DNA of 64,000 nt from Amycolatopsis rifamycinica (GTDB taxonomy: Bacteria; Actinomycetota; Actinomycetes; Mycobacteriales; Pseudonocardiaceae). The stretch is taken from assembly GCF_000695625.1 (NCBI RefSeq), contig NZ_JMQI01000062.1, positions 62,001-126,000 of the forward strand, read 5' to 3'. Below are positions 17,634 to 25,293 of the stretch, piece by piece. Positions within the stretch are counted from its first letter, which is position 1, and the number at the start of each line of letters is the position of its first letter. The notes under the pieces are model-generated. The model made no database searches. It had not been told where the DNA came from and was given only the letters and a program-made list of their open reading frames with translations. The position numbers were made by a program, and so were the translations under genes.

Positions 17634-19549
17634 CGCGACAGCTCCAGCCGCGCCACGCCCGGCGTCTCGAAACCGAACACCTGGCCGTAGAACGACAATT
17701 CCGCCTCCAACGCCGCCACGATCGTCGCCGCCTGCCGGAACCCGTGCTGCTCACCGGCGAACCGCTGGTAGGCGTGCGGGATGCCGCGCCCGGCCAGCCG
17801 GGCCACGAACCGGTCGGCCTGCTCCGGCGGGCAGATCCGGTCCTCCAGGCCCTGCTGGAACAGCACCGGCCCGGCCAGCCCGCCGACGTTCGCCAGCGGC
17901 GAGCGGTCCACGTACCGCTGCCGCGCCGCCGGCAGCGGCCCGATCAGCCCGTCCAGGTACCGCGACTCGAAGTCGTGCGTGTCGCCCCCGGTCCCGGTCC
18001 ACCCGGCCAGGTCCAGCACCGGGTACATCACCGTGCCCGCCCGGTAGGTCTTCGTCGTCGTCAGCGACGCCGCCGCGGTGAAGCCGCCCGCGCTGCCGCC
18101 CCGGATCGCCAGCCGGTCACCGTCGGCCAGCCCGGCCGCCACCAGCGCCTCGGCCACCGCCGCGCAGTCGGCGACGTCCACCACGCCCCACTGCTCCCGC
18201 AGCCGCTCCCGGTAGGCGCGCCCGAACCCCGTCGACCCGCCGTAGTTCACCGCCGCCACGCCGATACCGCGGCTGGTGAAGTACGCGATCTCCAGTTTCA
18301 GATCCGCGAAGTGCTGCCCGGTCGGGCCGCCGTGGACGTCCACCAGCAGCGGCGGCCGCTCGCCGTCGGGTGCGGTGAAATCCGGGTTCCGCGGCAGGTA
18401 CAGCACCACCGGCACAGTCTCGCCGTCCGCCGTGCTGAACACCCGCTCCTGCGGCACCGGCAGGTACGCCTCCGGCAGCTCGGGCTGCGGCGTCACGTCC
18501 GTCACCCCGCCGTCGGGGGACACCCGCACGACGGCGGACTCCCGAGCCGGCCCGCCCGCCACGCCGGCGACCTCGTCACCGAGCACCGCGAGTCCCGTCG
18601 AAGACCAGGCCGTCAGCTCGCCGGCCACCGGCGTCACCGAGCCGTCCGCCTCGTCGAGCACCGCCAGCCGGCCCGCGACCAGCACCGCGTGCCGGCCACC
18701 GCCCAGCGGCGCGAACCACCGCGAGCCCACCTTCCACAGCGGCCCGCCCAGCTCCTGCTCCACCGGCGCCAGGTTCACCACCGACCCGTCCAGGCCGACC
18801 CTGTGCAGGTTCCACCAGCCGCCGGGGTCCGCCAGCGCCAGCAGCGCCGCCGGTGTCTCCCACTCGACCTGGCACACCGAGACGTCCGCGCCGCCGGCCA
18901 GCACCCGGTGCGGCCCGAAGGCGCCGTCCCCGTCGACGGGCGCCACGCACAGCTCGGTGCCGTCCCACGGCATCAGCGGGTGGTCCCAGCCGAACCAGGC
19001 CGCGTGCCGCCCGTCCGGCGACAGCTTCGGCACCGTCAGGAACCGGTGGCTCGCGGCCAGGACCCGCTCGCCGCCGCCGTCCAGGGCGATCGCCACCGGT
19101 TCCCGCTCGATGTCGGTCGGCCGCGGCCCGGTGCCGCGCTCCCGCACCGCCCACACCTCCCCGGGCCGCCCGGGCCGCAGATCGCCGTAGCGGACGCTCT
19201 GCGGCTCCGCGGGGGACGGCGTGAGCGCCACCACGCCGGTTTCGCTCTGCGCGTACACGCGCTGATCGGCCCAGTGCGTGAACACCACCACGCCGTCGGC
19301 GACCGCCCACGGCCGGCCGCCGTATTCGTGCAGCCGGTTGCGGACGTTCCACGGGGCGGGCAGCACGTCCTCGGTACCCCCCGCGACCGCCCGGACCAGG
19401 GCGACCCGGCCCTGTTCACCGGGTCGTGCCTCGGCCCACCACACCTCTCCGGAGACGACGTCGAGCCACTGCGGGCCGCCGCCGGCGGCGGCCACGTCGG
19501 CGGCGGTGATGGGCGAAGACCAGGTTCCGCACGGGGAGATCCGAGACAC
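17630..19549 (-). CDS. S9 family prolyl oligopeptidase
   Basis: 639-aa cytoplasmic serine peptidase with an N-terminal beta-propeller (about residues 15-370) and a C-terminal alpha/beta hydrolase domain. The nucleophile is in RGGSAGGFTAAAS, the Asp in QQGLEDRICPPEQ and the His in AGEQHGFRQA; DVHGGPTGQHF forms the oxyanion region. It cleaves short peptides, often after Pro or Ala. The GTG at 19549 gives the usual family N-terminus (ISPCGTWSSPITA) and has TAGCCT 6 nt upstream, so it is probably leaderless. It heads the operon with the LD-carboxypeptidase and F420/PPOX genes, linked by GTGA overlaps. Confidence 0.9.
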   Translation of the reverse strand: MSRISPCGTWSSPITAADVAAAGGGPQWLDVVSGEVWWAEARPGEQGRVALVRAVAGGTEDVLPAPWNVRNRLHEYGGRPWAVADGVVVFTHWADQRVYAQSETGVVALTPSPAEPQSVRYGDLRPGRPGEVWAVRERGTGPRPTDIEREPVAIALDGGGERVLAASHRFLTVPKLSPDGRHAAWFGWDHPLMPWDGTELCVAPVDGDGAFGPHRVLAGGADVSVCQVEWETPAALLALADPGGWWNLHRVGLDGSVVNLAPVEQELGGPLWKVGSRWFAPLGGGRHAVLVAGRLAVLDEADGSVTPVAGELTAWSSTGLAVLGDEVAGVAGGPARESAVVRVSPDGGVTDVTPQPELPEAYLPVPQERVFSTADGETVPVVLYLPRNPDFTAPDGERPPLLVDVHGGPTGQHFADLKLEIAYFTSRGIGVAAVNYGGSTGFGRAYRERLREQWGVVDVADCAAVAEALVAAGLADGDRLAIRGGSAGGFTAAASLTTTKTYRAGTVMYPVLDLAGWTGTGGDTHDFESRYLDGLIGPLPAARQRYVDRSPLANVGGLAGPVLFQQGLEDRICPPEQADRFVARLAGRGIPHAYQRFAGEQHGFRQAATIVAALEAELSFYGQVFGFETPGVARLELSR

Positions 19550-19626
19550 CCCCCGAGGCTAGCGGCCGTCGAACGGTGGGGCGGCGGATGCCGATCATGC
19601 GCCGGTGGCCTAGGGTCGTCAGTGCT

Positions 19627-20202
19627 ATGTCTCGCGTAATCCACGTCTTCCGCCAGCCGGATCGGTTCGTCGCCGGCACCGTCGGTGAGCCCGGCGATCG
19701 CACGTTCTACCTCCAGGCGTCGGAGGACGTGCGCACCATCAGCGTCACCATCGAAAAACAGCAGGTCGTCGTCCTCGCCGAGCGGCTGAGCTCGCTGCTG
19801 GAGGAGGTCGCCAGCCGGTTCGGCGCCGAGGTCCCCGACGACGCCCCCGAGGACCTCGTCGACCTCGACCCCCTCACCGTGCCGGTCGAGGAGGAGTTCC
19901 GGGTCGGCACCATGGGCCTGGGCTGGGACGCCGACAGCAGCGCGGTCGTCATCGAACTGCTCGCCATCACCGAGGGCGAGGTCGACGAAACGGTCGTGCT
20001 CGACGACACCGAGGAGGGCCCGGACGCCGTCCGCGTCTTCCTCAGCCCGGCCGCCGCCCGCGCCTTCGCCGAACGGGCCGACCGCGTCGTCAACGCCGGC
20101 CGCAAGCCGTGCCCGCTGTGCGCCGAGCCGCTCGACCCCGCCGGGCACATCTGCCCCCGGCAGAACGGCTACCGGCGCGAGACCGACGCGGGCGAAGACT
20201 GA
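19627..20202 (+). CDS. DUF3090 family protein
   Basis: 191-aa protein of the actinobacterial DUF3090 family (TIGR03847 type); function unknown. It opens SRVIHVFRQPDRFVAGTVGE and ends with a rubredoxin-like zinc site, CPLCAEPLDPAGHICP (C-x2-C, x9, C). TAGGGT lies 10 nt before the ATG at 19627. It is followed after 2 bp by the SCO1664-family gene, a pairing conserved across actinobacteria, so the two probably share a process. Confidence 0.88.
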   Translation: MSRVIHVFRQPDRFVAGTVGEPGDRTFYLQASEDVRTISVTIEKQQVVVLAERLSSLLEEVASRFGAEVPDDAPEDLVDLDPLTVPVEEEFRVGTMGLGWDADSSAVVIELLAITEGEVDETVVLDDTEEGPDAVRVFLSPAAARAFAERADRVVNAGRKPCPLCAEPLDPAGHICPRQNGYRRETDAGED

Positions 20203-20204
20203 TC

Positions 20205-21002
20205 ATGGCGACCGTCCCCGCCGACCCCGCCTCCCGCGAACTTGTCACCCACGGCCGCATCGACGTCGAAGGACGGCTGGTCGACGCCTCCAACGTGACG
20301 CTCTTCTGCGCCATCGAGCTCGACGGCGTCACCGGCCGGGTCGTGTACAAGCCGGTGTCGGGGGAGCGGCCGCTGTGGGACTTCCCCGACGGCACCCTGG
20401 CCGGGCGCGAGGTCGCCACCGCGATCATCGCCGACACCACCGGCCTCGGCGCGATCCCGCCGACCGTGCTGCGCGACGGCCCGTTCGGCCCCGGCATGGT
20501 CCAGCTGTGGATCGAAACCACCGAAGACGACCTGGTGGAAGTCCTGCCGCCCGACGAGGTCCCCGACGGCTGGCGCCCGGTGCTGCACGCCCACGACCGG
20601 CTCGGCGAACCCGCGGTGCTGGCCCACGCCGACCACCCCGGCCTGCGCGACATCGCCGTGCTCGACATCGTCGCCAACAACACCGACCGCAAGGGCGGCC
20701 ACCTCCTGCCCGGCGTCGACGGCCGCGTCTACGGCGTCGACCACGGCATCTGCCTGCACACCGACCCGAAGCTGCGGACCGTGCTGTGGGGCTGGATCGG
20801 CGAGCCGCTGCCACCGGACACCGTCGAAAAGCTGCGCAAGCTGCGCTCGGAACTCGACGGCGGCCTCGGCACGACTCTGGCCGAGCACATCACCAAGTTC
20901 GAGATCCGCGCCCTGGCCGAGCGCACGGACCTGCTGCTCGCCGAGGGCATCTTCCCGGCGCCCGGTGACGACTGGCGAGCGATCCCGTGGCCCCTGTTCT
21001 GA
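20205..21002 (+). CDS. SCO1664 family protein (PI3/4-kinase-like fold)
   Basis: 265-aa member of the SCO1664 (TIGR03843) family. The sequence shows lipid-kinase-like catalytic features: a nucleotide lysine region (VVYKPVSGERPLWDF), a catalytic-loop-like DIVANNTDRKGGH (Asp and Asn) and a metal-site-like YGVDHGICLH. Activity has not been established for the family as far as I know. The start is 2 bp after the DUF3090 stop, and the 3' end overlaps the next kinase-like gene by 16 bp, so all three are coupled. Confidence 0.85.
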   Translation: MATVPADPASRELVTHGRIDVEGRLVDASNVTLFCAIELDGVTGRVVYKPVSGERPLWDFPDGTLAGREVATAIIADTTGLGAIPPTVLRDGPFGPGMVQLWIETTEDDLVEVLPPDEVPDGWRPVLHAHDRLGEPAVLAHADHPGLRDIAVLDIVANNTDRKGGHLLPGVDGRVYGVDHGICLHTDPKLRTVLWGWIGEPLPPDTVEKLRKLRSELDGGLGTTLAEHITKFEIRALAERTDLLLAEGIFPAPGDDWRAIPWPLF

Positions 21003-21874
21003 TCGACGACGCGGCCCGCACCCGGCTCGTCGACCGCTTCGGCGCGGAACTGGCCGAGCCGTGGTGCGATGCCCTCCCGGACCTGGTCGCCCGGCTGACC
21101 GCGCAGTGGGGGCTGACCGTCCGCGAGGCGCGGCCCGGCAACACCGGCCGCACCCTGCTCTGCACCGGCCCCGACGGCGACCTGCGGGTATTGAAGCTCA
21201 CCCCGGACCCCGAGGTCGTCCGGCTGGAGTTCGCCGGACTGCGCGCCTGGGCCGGCTGCTCCCGCGTCGTCCAGGTGCTCGACGCCGACCTCGGCGCCAA
21301 CGCCATCCTGCTGGAAGGCCTGGTTCCGGGAACCGAGCTGACCGGTCGTGCCGTCCCGTGGGCCGAGATCGGCGAGCTGCTCACCCAGCTGCACTCCGCC
21401 GAGCCTCCTCGCGGGTTCCGGCGGCTGGCCGAGGGCATCGAGTTCATCTTCGACCTCTCCGAACGCCGTCGCCGCGAGTCCGCGGCCGCCGGGCACATGG
21501 GCGCCGACGTGCTGGCCAAGGGCCGTGAGCGCGCGTTGGCCCTGGCCACCAGCGGACCGGTCACCCTCATCCACGGCGACCTGCATCCGGCCAACGTCCT
21601 CGACGCCGGCCCCGGACGCGGCGCGGTCGCCATCGACCCGCGGCCCGGGCTCGGCGACCCGTCCCTCGACGCGGTCGACTTCGTCTTCGTGCCGATGGCC
21701 GCGGGCGGCACGATCGACGACGGCATCGCCGCGCTCGCCCCGCACGTCCCCGGCTTCGATGCCGAGCGCGTCCGCGCGTGGTGCGTCGCGATGGCCCCGC
21801 TGGTCGCGCTCGCGCCGCTGCGCCGGGGCGAGCACACGCCGTTCACCGATGCCCTCCTGCAGATGGCGCGCTGA
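20987..21874 (+). CDS. Aminoglycoside/hydroxyurea phosphotransferase family protein (APH(6)-like)
   Basis: 295-aa small-molecule kinase of the PF04655 type. It has an N-lobe with LLCTGPDGDLRVLKLTPDPE (nucleotide lysine) and EFAGLRAW, a catalytic loop LIHGDLHPANVL and a metal-binding segment VAIDPRPGLGDPSLDAVDF. Characterised relatives phosphorylate streptomycin at O-6 or hydroxyurea. Here it is more likely chromosomal, of unknown substrate. The GTG at 20987 lies inside the end of the SCO1664 gene in another frame. No resistance-island features surround it. Confidence 0.85.
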   Translation: MAPVLIDDAARTRLVDRFGAELAEPWCDALPDLVARLTAQWGLTVREARPGNTGRTLLCTGPDGDLRVLKLTPDPEVVRLEFAGLRAWAGCSRVVQVLDADLGANAILLEGLVPGTELTGRAVPWAEIGELLTQLHSAEPPRGFRRLAEGIEFIFDLSERRRRESAAAGHMGADVLAKGRERALALATSGPVTLIHGDLHPANVLDAGPGRGAVAIDPRPGLGDPSLDAVDFVFVPMAAGGTIDDGIAALAPHVPGFDAERVRAWCVAMAPLVALAPLRRGEHTPFTDALLQMAR

Positions 21875-21925
21875 CCGGCGTGGCATGACCCGCTCGAGCA
21901 CCGGGGAGCACTACGTTCCCTGGTC

Positions 21926-22741
21926 GTGCGCTCCCATTCCTATGACGACGTGCTCGCCGGCCCCCGCCGCAAGAAGGTGCCGGAGGTCCCCGCCGAACCC
22001 GGCCTGGTCGTCGAGGACCCGGCCAGCGGCTTCTGCGGCGCGGTGGTGAAGATCGAGTACGGCAACGTCGTGCTCGAAGACGCCAAGGGCCGCCACCGCG
22101 TCTTCCCGCTCGCGCCCGCCGGGTTCCTCCTCGAAGGCAAGCCGGTCACGCTCGTGCCGTACCGGGCCCCGGCGAAGGCGCCGGCCCGGCGGATCTCGGC
22201 GTCCGGCTCGGTGCGGGTCGAAGGCCTCAAGGCCCGGGTCGCCCGCGACTCGCGCATCTGGGTCGAAGGCAAGCACGACGCCGAGCTCGTCGAACGCGTC
22301 TGGGGCCACGACCTGCGCGTCGAAGGCGTCGTCGTCGAGCCGCTCGACGGCGTCGACGTGCTCGCCGACCGGATCGCCGAGTTCGGCACCGGACCCGGCC
22401 GTCGCTTGGGTGTGCTGGTCGACCACCTCGTGCCCGGCAGCAAGGAGTCCCGCCTCGTCGAGGCGATCCGCGACGAGAACGTGCTGGTCACCGGCCACCC
22501 CTACATCGACGTCTGGGAGGCCGTGCGGCCCGGAGCCGTCGGGATCGAAGCGTGGCCGAAGATCCCCCGCGGGACGGAGTGGAAGCAGGGGATCTGCGAC
22601 GCGCTCGGCTGGGGGCAACCTTTCGAAGGCTGGCAGCGTGTCCTGAGCGGAGTGAGCAGTTTCCGCGACCTCGAGACCCCGCTGATCGGGGCCGTGGAGC
22701 GGCTCATCGACTTCGTCACCGAGCCGGAGGAAGAGGACTGA
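21926..22741 (+). CDS. DUF3097 family protein with TOPRIM-like region
   Basis: 271-aa actinobacterial DUF3097 protein. The first 90 residues look like a small beta-barrel (GFCGAVVKIEYGNVVLED). From about residue 105 there is a pattern like a TOPRIM domain: IWVEGKHDAELVERVWG (Glu on strand 1), VVVEPLDGVDVL, and LGVLVDHLVPGSKESR (the acidic pair position reads VDH). TOPRIM domains bind metal for phosphoryl transfer on nucleic acid. The GTG at 21926 has TACGTT 8 nt upstream. The family is firm; the TOPRIM reading is my inference. Confidence 0.8.
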   Translation: MRSHSYDDVLAGPRRKKVPEVPAEPGLVVEDPASGFCGAVVKIEYGNVVLEDAKGRHRVFPLAPAGFLLEGKPVTLVPYRAPAKAPARRISASGSVRVEGLKARVARDSRIWVEGKHDAELVERVWGHDLRVEGVVVEPLDGVDVLADRIAEFGTGPGRRLGVLVDHLVPGSKESRLVEAIRDENVLVTGHPYIDVWEAVRPGAVGIEAWPKIPRGTEWKQGICDALGWGQPFEGWQRVLSGVSSFRDLETPLIGAVERLIDFVTEPEEED

Positions 22742-22786
22742 ATGTCCGTTTTGTCCAAGGTCACGCGAAGGTTACGTCCCGTCACG

Positions 22787-22806
22787 GCGCCGGTGCGAAC
22801 CGGCGC
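22787..22806 (+). terminator. 8-bp stem with GCGA tetraloop between DUF3097 and nfeD
   Basis: GCGCCGGT and ACCGGCGC pair perfectly around a GCGA loop, a stable GNRA tetraloop, 46 bp after the DUF3097 stop and 20 bp before the nfeD start. It could be the DUF3097 terminator or a 5' leader hairpin. No T-run follows. Confidence 0.45.
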
Positions 22807-22825
22807 GATCTGAGAGCATGAAGCC

Positions 22826-23260
22826 ATGGCTTGGGCACTGGTCTGGTTGATCGTCGGCATCGCCCTGGTGATCGCCGAAGTCGTCTCGGGTGACTTCGTG
22901 CTGGTCATGCTGGGCGTGGCCGCGCTGTTCGGCGCGGGGGCCGACGTGCTGACCGGCAACCTGGTCATCGACGTCGCCGTGTTCGCCGTCGCCTCCGTCG
23001 GCATGCTCCTGCTGGTCCGCCCCGCGCTCAAGCGGCGCCTGCTGTCCGGTCCGGTCCACCACACCGGGATCGACGCGCTGATCGGCGCCCGCGCCGTCGT
23101 CGTGTCCACAGTGGACGCCGAGGCCGGGCAGGTGAAGCTGGGCGGTGACGTCTGGTCGGCCCGCAGCCTCGGCGAGCACCTGCCGCCGATCGCGCCCGGC
23201 ACCCCGGTCACGGTCGTCGAGATCTCCGGCGCCACCGCCGTCGTGTCGGCCGAGCCGTGA
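22826..23260 (+). CDS. NfeD family membrane protein
   Basis: 144-aa short NfeD protein. It has two to three membrane helices (WALVWLIVGIALVIAEVVS, FVLVMLGVAALFGAGAD, LVIDVAVFAVASVGMLLLV) followed by a C-terminal OB-fold domain (GLIGA-like region IDALIGARAVVVSTV, VKLGGDVWSARSLG). NfeD proteins pair with SPFH/flotillin proteins in membrane microdomain scaffolds. Its stop overlaps the next gene start (GTGA), and two SPFH genes follow, as expected for the family. Confidence 0.9.
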   Translation: MAWALVWLIVGIALVIAEVVSGDFVLVMLGVAALFGAGADVLTGNLVIDVAVFAVASVGMLLLVRPALKRRLLSGPVHHTGIDALIGARAVVVSTVDAEAGQVKLGGDVWSARSLGEHLPPIAPGTPVTVVEISGATAVVSAEP

Positions 23261-23745
23261 GCCTGGGACTCGTCATCGTCGGCGAGGGCCACGCCGCGGT
23301 GCTCGAACGCGGCGGGCGGTTCCGCACCGTGCTCGGCCCCGGCCGTCACCTGGTGCTCCCGTTCGCCGACCGCGTCCGCGCCCGCTTCGACCTCGGCGAG
23401 CAGATCCTCTCGGCCCCGCCCCGCCCGGCCGGAACCGGCGACGGGAAAGAGGTCCTCATCGGCTTCGAGGTCGTCTTCGCGGTCACCGACCCGCGTCTGG
23501 CCGGCTACGAAATCGCGAACCCGGCCCTGGCGATCGAGCAGCTGACCCGCTCGGCGCTGCGGCAGGAAGCCGGCCTGACCACCGCCGAGCGCGCCGTCAC
23601 CGCGCCCGGGGACCTGCACCGTACAGTGTGGACAGTCCTGCACGACACCACCCGCCGCTGGGGCATCACCACGAAGGAGCTGACCCTCGAGGTGCGCCCG
23701 CCCGCGGCACCCGGAACGCCGTCAACCGCGCAAGAATGGTACTAG
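23257..23745 (+). CDS. Short SPFH (band 7) domain protein without membrane helix
   Basis: 162-aa protein that aligns with the SPFH domain of the next gene (VLERGGRFRTVLGPGRHLVLPF; RARFDLGEQILS; AVTDPRLAGYEIANPALAIEQL). It lacks both the N-terminal membrane segment and the C-terminal coiled coil of flotillin-type proteins. Its GTG overlaps the nfeD stop. It may be a regulatory or capping subunit that co-assembles with the full-length partner, or a decayed duplicate. The open frame and good codon use argue for a functional gene. Confidence 0.8.
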   Translation: MSLGLVIVGEGHAAVLERGGRFRTVLGPGRHLVLPFADRVRARFDLGEQILSAPPRPAGTGDGKEVLIGFEVVFAVTDPRLAGYEIANPALAIEQLTRSALRQEAGLTTAERAVTAPGDLHRTVWTVLHDTTRRWGITTKELTLEVRPPAAPGTPSTAQEWY

Positions 23746-23761
23746 GTAAGGGGAAATTCTC

Positions 23762-25186
23762 TTGACCGGATTTGTGATCGGCCTGGTCATAGCTTTGGCC
23801 TTGCTCGTGATCATCACGATAGCCAAGGCGGTCATGGTGGTGCCGCAGGCACAGTCGGCCGTGATCGAGCGGCTCGGCCGGTTCCGCACGGTCGCCTCGC
23901 CCGGCCTCAACATCCTCGTGCCGTTCCTGGACAAGGTGCGCGCCCGGATCGACCTGCGCGAGCAGGTCGTCTCGTTCCCGCCGCAGCCGGTGATCACCGA
24001 GGACAACCTGACGGTGTCGATCGACACGGTCGTGTACTTCCAGGTGACCGACTCGCGCGCCGCGGTGTACGAGATCTCCAACTACATCGTCGGTGTCGAG
24101 CAGCTGACCACCACCACGCTGCGCAACGTGGTCGGTGGCATGAGCCTCGAGCAGACCCTGACCTCCCGCGACTCCATCAACACCCAGCTGCGCGGCGTGC
24201 TGGACGAAGCCACCGGCCGCTGGGGCATCCGCGTGAGCCGCGTCGAGCTGAAGGCGATCGACCCGCCGCCCTCCATCCAGGACTCGATGGAGAAGCAGAT
24301 GCGCGCCGACCGCGAGAAGCGGGCCATGATCCTCACCGCCGAAGGTCAGCGGGAGTCGGCGATCAAGACCGCGGAAGGCCAGAAGCAGAGCCAGATCCTG
24401 GCCGCCGAAGGTGCCCGGCAGGCGACCATCCTCGCCGCCGAGGCCGAGCGGCAGTCCCGCATCCTGCGGGCCCAGGGTGAGCGGGCCGCCCGCTACCTGC
24501 AGGCGCAGGGCCAGGCGAAGGCGATCGAGAAGGTGTTCGCCGCGATCAAGGCCGGCCGCCCGACCCCCGAGGTGCTGGCCTACCAGTACCTGCAGACGCT
24601 GCCGCAGATGGCCCAGGGCGACGCGAACAAGGTCTGGATGATCCCCAGCGACTACGGCAAGGCCCTCGAAGGCTTCGCCCGCGCGCTCGGAGCCCCGGGC
24701 GACGACGGCGTGTTCCGGTACGAGCCGCCGCAGGACGACGTCGCGGACAAGCCCGACCTCGAGGACGACGAGGTCGCCAGCTGGTTCGAGACCAAGAGCG
24801 ACCCGAAGGTCGCCGAGGCCGTCGCGGCCGCGGAAGCGGTCGCGCGCAAGGAGGTCCCGGCGATCGGGGCGCCTTCGTCGCCGCCCGCGCGGCCGTCGAT
24901 CCCGCGCCCGGCCCAGCAGCAGACCGCACCGGAGGCCGACGAGGACCGCGGCACGGAGGCCGTGCCCCCGCCGCAGCAGCCGTCGACGCCCAGGAGCGGC
25001 CAGCCGGCGCTGCCTCAGCCCCAGGCCCCGGCCGGCGTCGAGCAGCAGCGCGGCCAGTACCAGGGCCAGCCGCCGCAGGCGCCGCCGCCGGGCCAGTTCG
25101 GCGGCCCGCAGCAGCAGAACCCGGGCAGCGGCCCGTTCCCGCAGCAGCCCCCGTTCGGCGGCCCCCAGGGCGGCCCGCGCCGCTGA
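23762..25186 (+). CDS. SPFH/band 7 (flotillin/stomatin-like) membrane protein
   Basis: 474-aa protein in four parts. They are an N-terminal membrane helix (FVIGLVIALALLVIITIAKA), an SPFH domain (about residues 25-190; VIERLGRFRTVASPGLNILV), an Ala/Glu-rich coiled coil (about 190-265; AEGQRESAIKTAEGQKQSQ), and a long Pro/Gln/Gly-rich C-terminal tail from about 370. The start is a TTG at 23762, supported by AAGGGGA 8 nt upstream; no ATG or GTG is suitably placed. It forms oligomeric scaffolds in the membrane with the NfeD protein. A strong terminator follows. Confidence 0.9.
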   Translation: MTGFVIGLVIALALLVIITIAKAVMVVPQAQSAVIERLGRFRTVASPGLNILVPFLDKVRARIDLREQVVSFPPQPVITEDNLTVSIDTVVYFQVTDSRAAVYEISNYIVGVEQLTTTTLRNVVGGMSLEQTLTSRDSINTQLRGVLDEATGRWGIRVSRVELKAIDPPPSIQDSMEKQMRADREKRAMILTAEGQRESAIKTAEGQKQSQILAAEGARQATILAAEAERQSRILRAQGERAARYLQAQGQAKAIEKVFAAIKAGRPTPEVLAYQYLQTLPQMAQGDANKVWMIPSDYGKALEGFARALGAPGDDGVFRYEPPQDDVADKPDLEDDEVASWFETKSDPKVAEAVAAAEAVARKEVPAIGAPSSPPARPSIPRPAQQQTAPEADEDRGTEAVPPPQQPSTPRSGQPALPQPQAPAGVEQQRGQYQGQPPQAPPPGQFGGPQQQNPGSGPFPQQPPFGGPQGGPRR

Positions 25187-25194
25187 CGCTCGCA

Positions 25195-25235
25195 TGACGA
25201 GGGCCTCCCACCCACCCGGTGGGAGGCCCTCGTCA
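25195..25235 (+). terminator. Strong hairpin terminator after the SPFH operon
   Basis: A 16-bp perfect stem, TGACGAGGGCCTCCCA (25195-25210) against its exact complement (25220-25235), with a 9-nt loop. It lies 9 bp after the SPFH stop. No T-run follows, as is usual in high-GC actinomycetes. It abuts the 21-bp repeat array. Confidence 0.85.
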
Positions 25236-25293
25236 CGTGTGTCGTCCGTCCAGACACGTGTGTCGTCCGTCTGGGCACGCGTGTCGTCCGGTC
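25234..25293. repeat. Three 21-bp-phased direct repeats with core CACGYGTGTCGTCCG
   Basis: Units begin at 25234, 25255 and 25276, exactly 21 bp apart. Each reads CACGTGTGTCGTCCGTC or CACGCGTGTCGTCCGG and is followed by a few variable bases. The last unit runs into the stop codon of the MFS gene. The same core with the same 21-bp phase recurs, in both orientations, at 61935-62041. Both sites lie between convergent genes. Confidence 0.8.

Noticed and set aside
25234..25293. Phased repeats as a CRISPR array
   Set aside because: The period is only 21 bp, variable parts are about 5 bp, and there are no cas genes.
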